This document shows positions 29,538 to 31,228 of a stretch of DNA of 31,228 nt, in pieces. Below the pieces are notes generated by a model. The model had not been told where the DNA came from. It did not search any database and saw nothing but the letters and a program-made list of their open reading frames with translations. This stretch comes from a virus. The position numbers and the translations under genes are program-made. Location: positions 419 to 31,646 of the IMG/VR virus record IMGVR_UViG_3300030104_000199; one strand, written 5' to 3'. Each line of letters opens with the position of its first letter. The first letter of the stretch is position 1.

Positions 29538-30521
29538 ATGGCAAATAATAAATATAATTTAAGTAAAGATTATCAGTTTGATATTACCGTAACTGATAAC
29601 ACCTATGCAGGTAAATTAGCTTTGCCTTATGTGACTGCTGCAGTCAAATCTCCTGACACGATTGCAAAAGGATATGTAAGACAAATAGACGGTTTAAATA
29701 GTAAAGCAGTAATATCTAACTTAGGAGTTTCTGATCCTGTAGTAGCTGCTGCTTGTGCTTTTTCATCAGGTAATGATACATCATTAACTGAACAAGTTTT
29801 AACGCTTACTGATATGAAAGTAAATGAAGAAATTTGTAGAGGAACAATTTTTCCTACTTGGATTGGCGAAAATATGGATAGAAATGGAAACTTACCAGGA
29901 ACATTCGAAGACTTTTTATTATCAGCAGTTGCAGGAAAAGCAGGTGCGCATATAGAAAATATGATTTGGAAAGGTTCTTCTCCATTTGGAACAGGTTTCT
30001 TGTCTAATGATGGAACACAAGATGAGGCAGGTGCAGATGCAAGTCAACTAAAAGATTTTACAGAAGTGGATTTTGCAAATGCTCTAGCTGCTTCTGACAT
30101 CTTAACTGATATGGCTTCAGTATATGATGCAGCAGTTGGTATTGCAGGTTTGACTTCTAAGCCAGGTTTTGGTTTCTATATGAATGCTAAAACTTATGCT
30201 TTCTTAATCCAAGCACTAGCTAACGCAGGTTCTAATCAAGGTATTAACAGTTTAGGTGTAGCACAATCATTTGAAGGCATTACATACTTTGGATTCCCAA
30301 TTTACGTATGTCCTGGAATGTTTAATGACGTTATTGTTGCAACTTACAAAGAGAACTTAGTATTTGGAACTAACCTAGCTACTGATTGGACAGAGGCAAG
30401 AGTTATACCAACTTACCAATTTGATGGTTCTGATAATGTAAGAATTGTAATGAACTTTGCATTAGGAGTGCAAGTTGCTGTAGCAGCAGATGGTGTTTAC
30501 GGTTCAACTGTTTGGACTTAA
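29538..30521 (+). CDS. Major capsid protein, copy 2
   Basis: 327 aa, homologous over its full length to the protein at 609-1607: shared YAGxxALPYVTAAVKS, SNQGINSLGV-like and VCPGMFNDVIVATYKENLV segments, and a C-terminal YQFDGSDNVRIVMNFALGVQ. Substitutions are spread throughout, including in the N-terminal 15 residues and the region 150-200. Position after protease and scaffold, with a late-promoter-like element before the scaffold gene, makes it the expected capsid gene of the complete operon. Whether both versions coexist in one phage is unresolved. Confidence 0.8.
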   Translation: MANNKYNLSKDYQFDITVTDNTYAGKLALPYVTAAVKSPDTIAKGYVRQIDGLNSKAVISNLGVSDPVVAAACAFSSGNDTSLTEQVLTLTDMKVNEEICRGTIFPTWIGENMDRNGNLPGTFEDFLLSAVAGKAGAHIENMIWKGSSPFGTGFLSNDGTQDEAGADASQLKDFTEVDFANALAASDILTDMASVYDAAVGIAGLTSKPGFGFYMNAKTYAFLIQALANAGSNQGINSLGVAQSFEGITYFGFPIYVCPGMFNDVIVATYKENLVFGTNLATDWTEARVIPTYQFDGSDNVRIVMNFALGVQVAVAADGVYGSTVWT

Positions 30522-30535
30522 TAGATATTTTAAAT

Positions 30536-30561
30536 GGGGAGTTGTAATAGACTCCCCTTTT
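30536..30561 (+). terminator. Intrinsic terminator after capsid gene, copy 2
   Basis: GGGGAGT (30536-30542) pairs with ACTCCCC (30551-30557), an 8-base loop, and TTTT to 30561. Relative to 1621-1642, the outermost pair changed from A-T to G-C and the fifth pair from G-C to A-T, both compensatory. Confidence 0.85.
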
Positions 30562-30586
30562 ATTAACCTTTTAATAATATAATAAT

Positions 30587-31180
30587 ATGGCTTGTGATAT
30601 AACAAGAGGACGATTGATAGATTGCAAAGATAGTATAGGTGGTTTAAAAGCTATTTATATTGCTAAATCATACAGCAACAATGTTTCTGCTGTGGCTACA
30701 ATCAATACTACTGAAATGACAACAGCAGGTTTTGCTACTTGGTCTTGTTGCGGTGGTACGGTTGAAGTCTTTAAATATGATTTAGTACAGAATCTTTCTA
30801 GTCTTACGGTTAATATAAATTCTGATAATGCTAATGGTACTACTTTCTTTGAGCAAACACTTTCTGTAGTTTTACAAAAAATAGACCACGATATGACTAA
30901 TGAATTAAGACTTATGGCTTATTCAAGAAGTCAAATCTTTGTTCAAGATGCTAACGACAATGTTTATTTATTAGGAATAGACGGTGGTTGTTATGTAACT
31001 GGTGGCACAGTAGTAACAGGAACTGCTAAAGGAGATATGAGTGGATACACAATAGAATGGGGTGCAGAAGAAAAGAACGCTTTAATACAGCTTCCTGCTA
31101 GTGCAGGTGCTGCTACAGCTAAATATCCATTCGATGGATTAACTGATGAAGCTAACTTAACTATTACTGTAGGAACTTAA
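30587..31180 (+). CDS. Major tail-tube-like structural protein, copy 2
   Basis: 197 aa, closely related to 1672-2268: identical start MACDITRGRLIDCKDSIGG and shared ATWS, VFKYDLVQNLSSLTV, NGTTFFEQTLSV, LRLMAYSRSQIFVQD and GGCYVTGGT segments. Copy 2 has a WSCCGG loop with two cysteines where copy 1 has WSSSAGSA, and the C-terminal 45 residues have diverged. A tail-tube subunit is the likeliest role. The gene is followed by the last terminator of the window. Confidence 0.6.
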   Translation: MACDITRGRLIDCKDSIGGLKAIYIAKSYSNNVSAVATINTTEMTTAGFATWSCCGGTVEVFKYDLVQNLSSLTVNINSDNANGTTFFEQTLSVVLQKIDHDMTNELRLMAYSRSQIFVQDANDNVYLLGIDGGCYVTGGTVVTGTAKGDMSGYTIEWGAEEKNALIQLPASAGAATAKYPFDGLTDEANLTITVGT

Positions 31181-31202
31181 TCGTTACTCTAAATAGATAA
31201 AG

Positions 31203-31227
31203 AAAGGGGTTTTATGCCCCTTTTTTT
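31203..31227 (+). terminator. Intrinsic terminator after tail-tube gene, copy 2
   Basis: AAAGGGG (31203-31209) and CCCCTTT (31217-31223) with a TTTTATG loop and T-run to 31227, identical to 2291-2315. The window ends one base later, at the equivalent of base 2316. Confidence 0.85.
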
Positions 31228-31228
31228 G

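Larger units (their letters stand above)
28939..31228 (+). repeat. Right copy of the diverged structural module
   Basis: Counterpart of 1-2316. Base 28939 aligns with base 1 and base 31228 with base 2316, so the offset is about 28.9 kb. The three genes and both terminators are kept in order. Identity is patchy: nearly identical blocks (for instance around the start of the tail-tube gene) alternate with clearly diverged ones (middle of scaffold, parts of capsid). Confidence 0.9.

Noticed and set aside
1-31228. Simple direct terminal repeat proving a finished circular genome
   Set aside because: The ends are homologous but not identical over most of their length, so an exact terminal redundancy cannot be claimed.
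1-31228. tRNA genes, CRISPR arrays, insertion sequences or integrase
   Set aside because: I looked for cloverleaf-like regions, regularly spaced repeats, transposase motifs and recombinase motifs and found none that I could support by eye.

Overview
The window reads as almost the whole genome of a small tailed bacteriophage (siphovirus type) of a Bacteroidota, probably flavobacterial, host. The evidence is: low GC with AT-rich spacers and no strong Shine-Dalgarno signals; host-type promoters of the TTG-N17-23-TAnnTTTG class; signal peptides ending in FSQ; a C-terminus resembling a type IX secretion (T9SS) sorting signal; and gene families typical of Bacteroidota phages (XkdF-like protease, DUF6712-like connector, DUF4373-like replication protein, DUF3127-like SSB). 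I see no integrase, tRNA gene, insertion sequence or CRISPR array.

Layout. 1-2316: scaffold (partial), major capsid and tail-tube-like genes, copy 1. 2364-6538: small ORFs, portal, connector and other structural genes. 6535-9906: two exported proteins (a beta-barrel-like outer-membrane protein and an LDLa-like protein with a T9SS-like tail), small membrane proteins, an exported thioredoxin-like protein without CxxC, an M15 endolysin and a 3TM holin. 9911-10793: metallophosphoesterase and a small ORF, closed by a terminator. 10868-11655: three leftward small genes including an HTH protein. 11656-11826: divergent control region with a 25-bp palindrome. 11827-16884: rightward early/middle genes: Cro-like HTH, possible annealing protein, SSB, replication protein, adenine and cytosine methyltransferases, VRR-NUC nuclease, sigma-like factor, small zinc-binding proteins and HNH nuclease. 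16868-18860: ParB-like protein and both terminase subunits. 18917-19227: a promoter-to-terminator non-coding RNA. 19277-27759: tail genes, including a chaperone pair with a -1 frameshift site, and a short tape measure. 27792-31228: protease, then scaffold, capsid and tail-tube genes, copy 2.

The two ends (1-2316 and 28939-31228) carry the same three-gene module in clearly diverged versions about 28.9 kb apart. Either the phage has a duplicated capsid module, or this is a circular or permuted 28.9-kb genome whose two contig ends come from different strains. The sequence alone does not decide this.

Most notable: (1) a structured RNA of about 277 nt with its own promoter and terminator next to the large terminase gene; (2) a four-copy element, ACAA-N10-TTTATATTTAT, sitting before four late transcription units, probably a phage late promoter, in a phage that encodes a sigma-like factor; (3) a phage-encoded LDLa-like surface protein that appears to use the host T9SS, next to an outer-membrane barrel; (4) a -1 frameshift site in the tail chaperone; (5) a capsid-operon terminator kept by two compensatory base changes between the copies; (6) a metallophosphoesterase whose catalytic N-terminus has no standard start codon.
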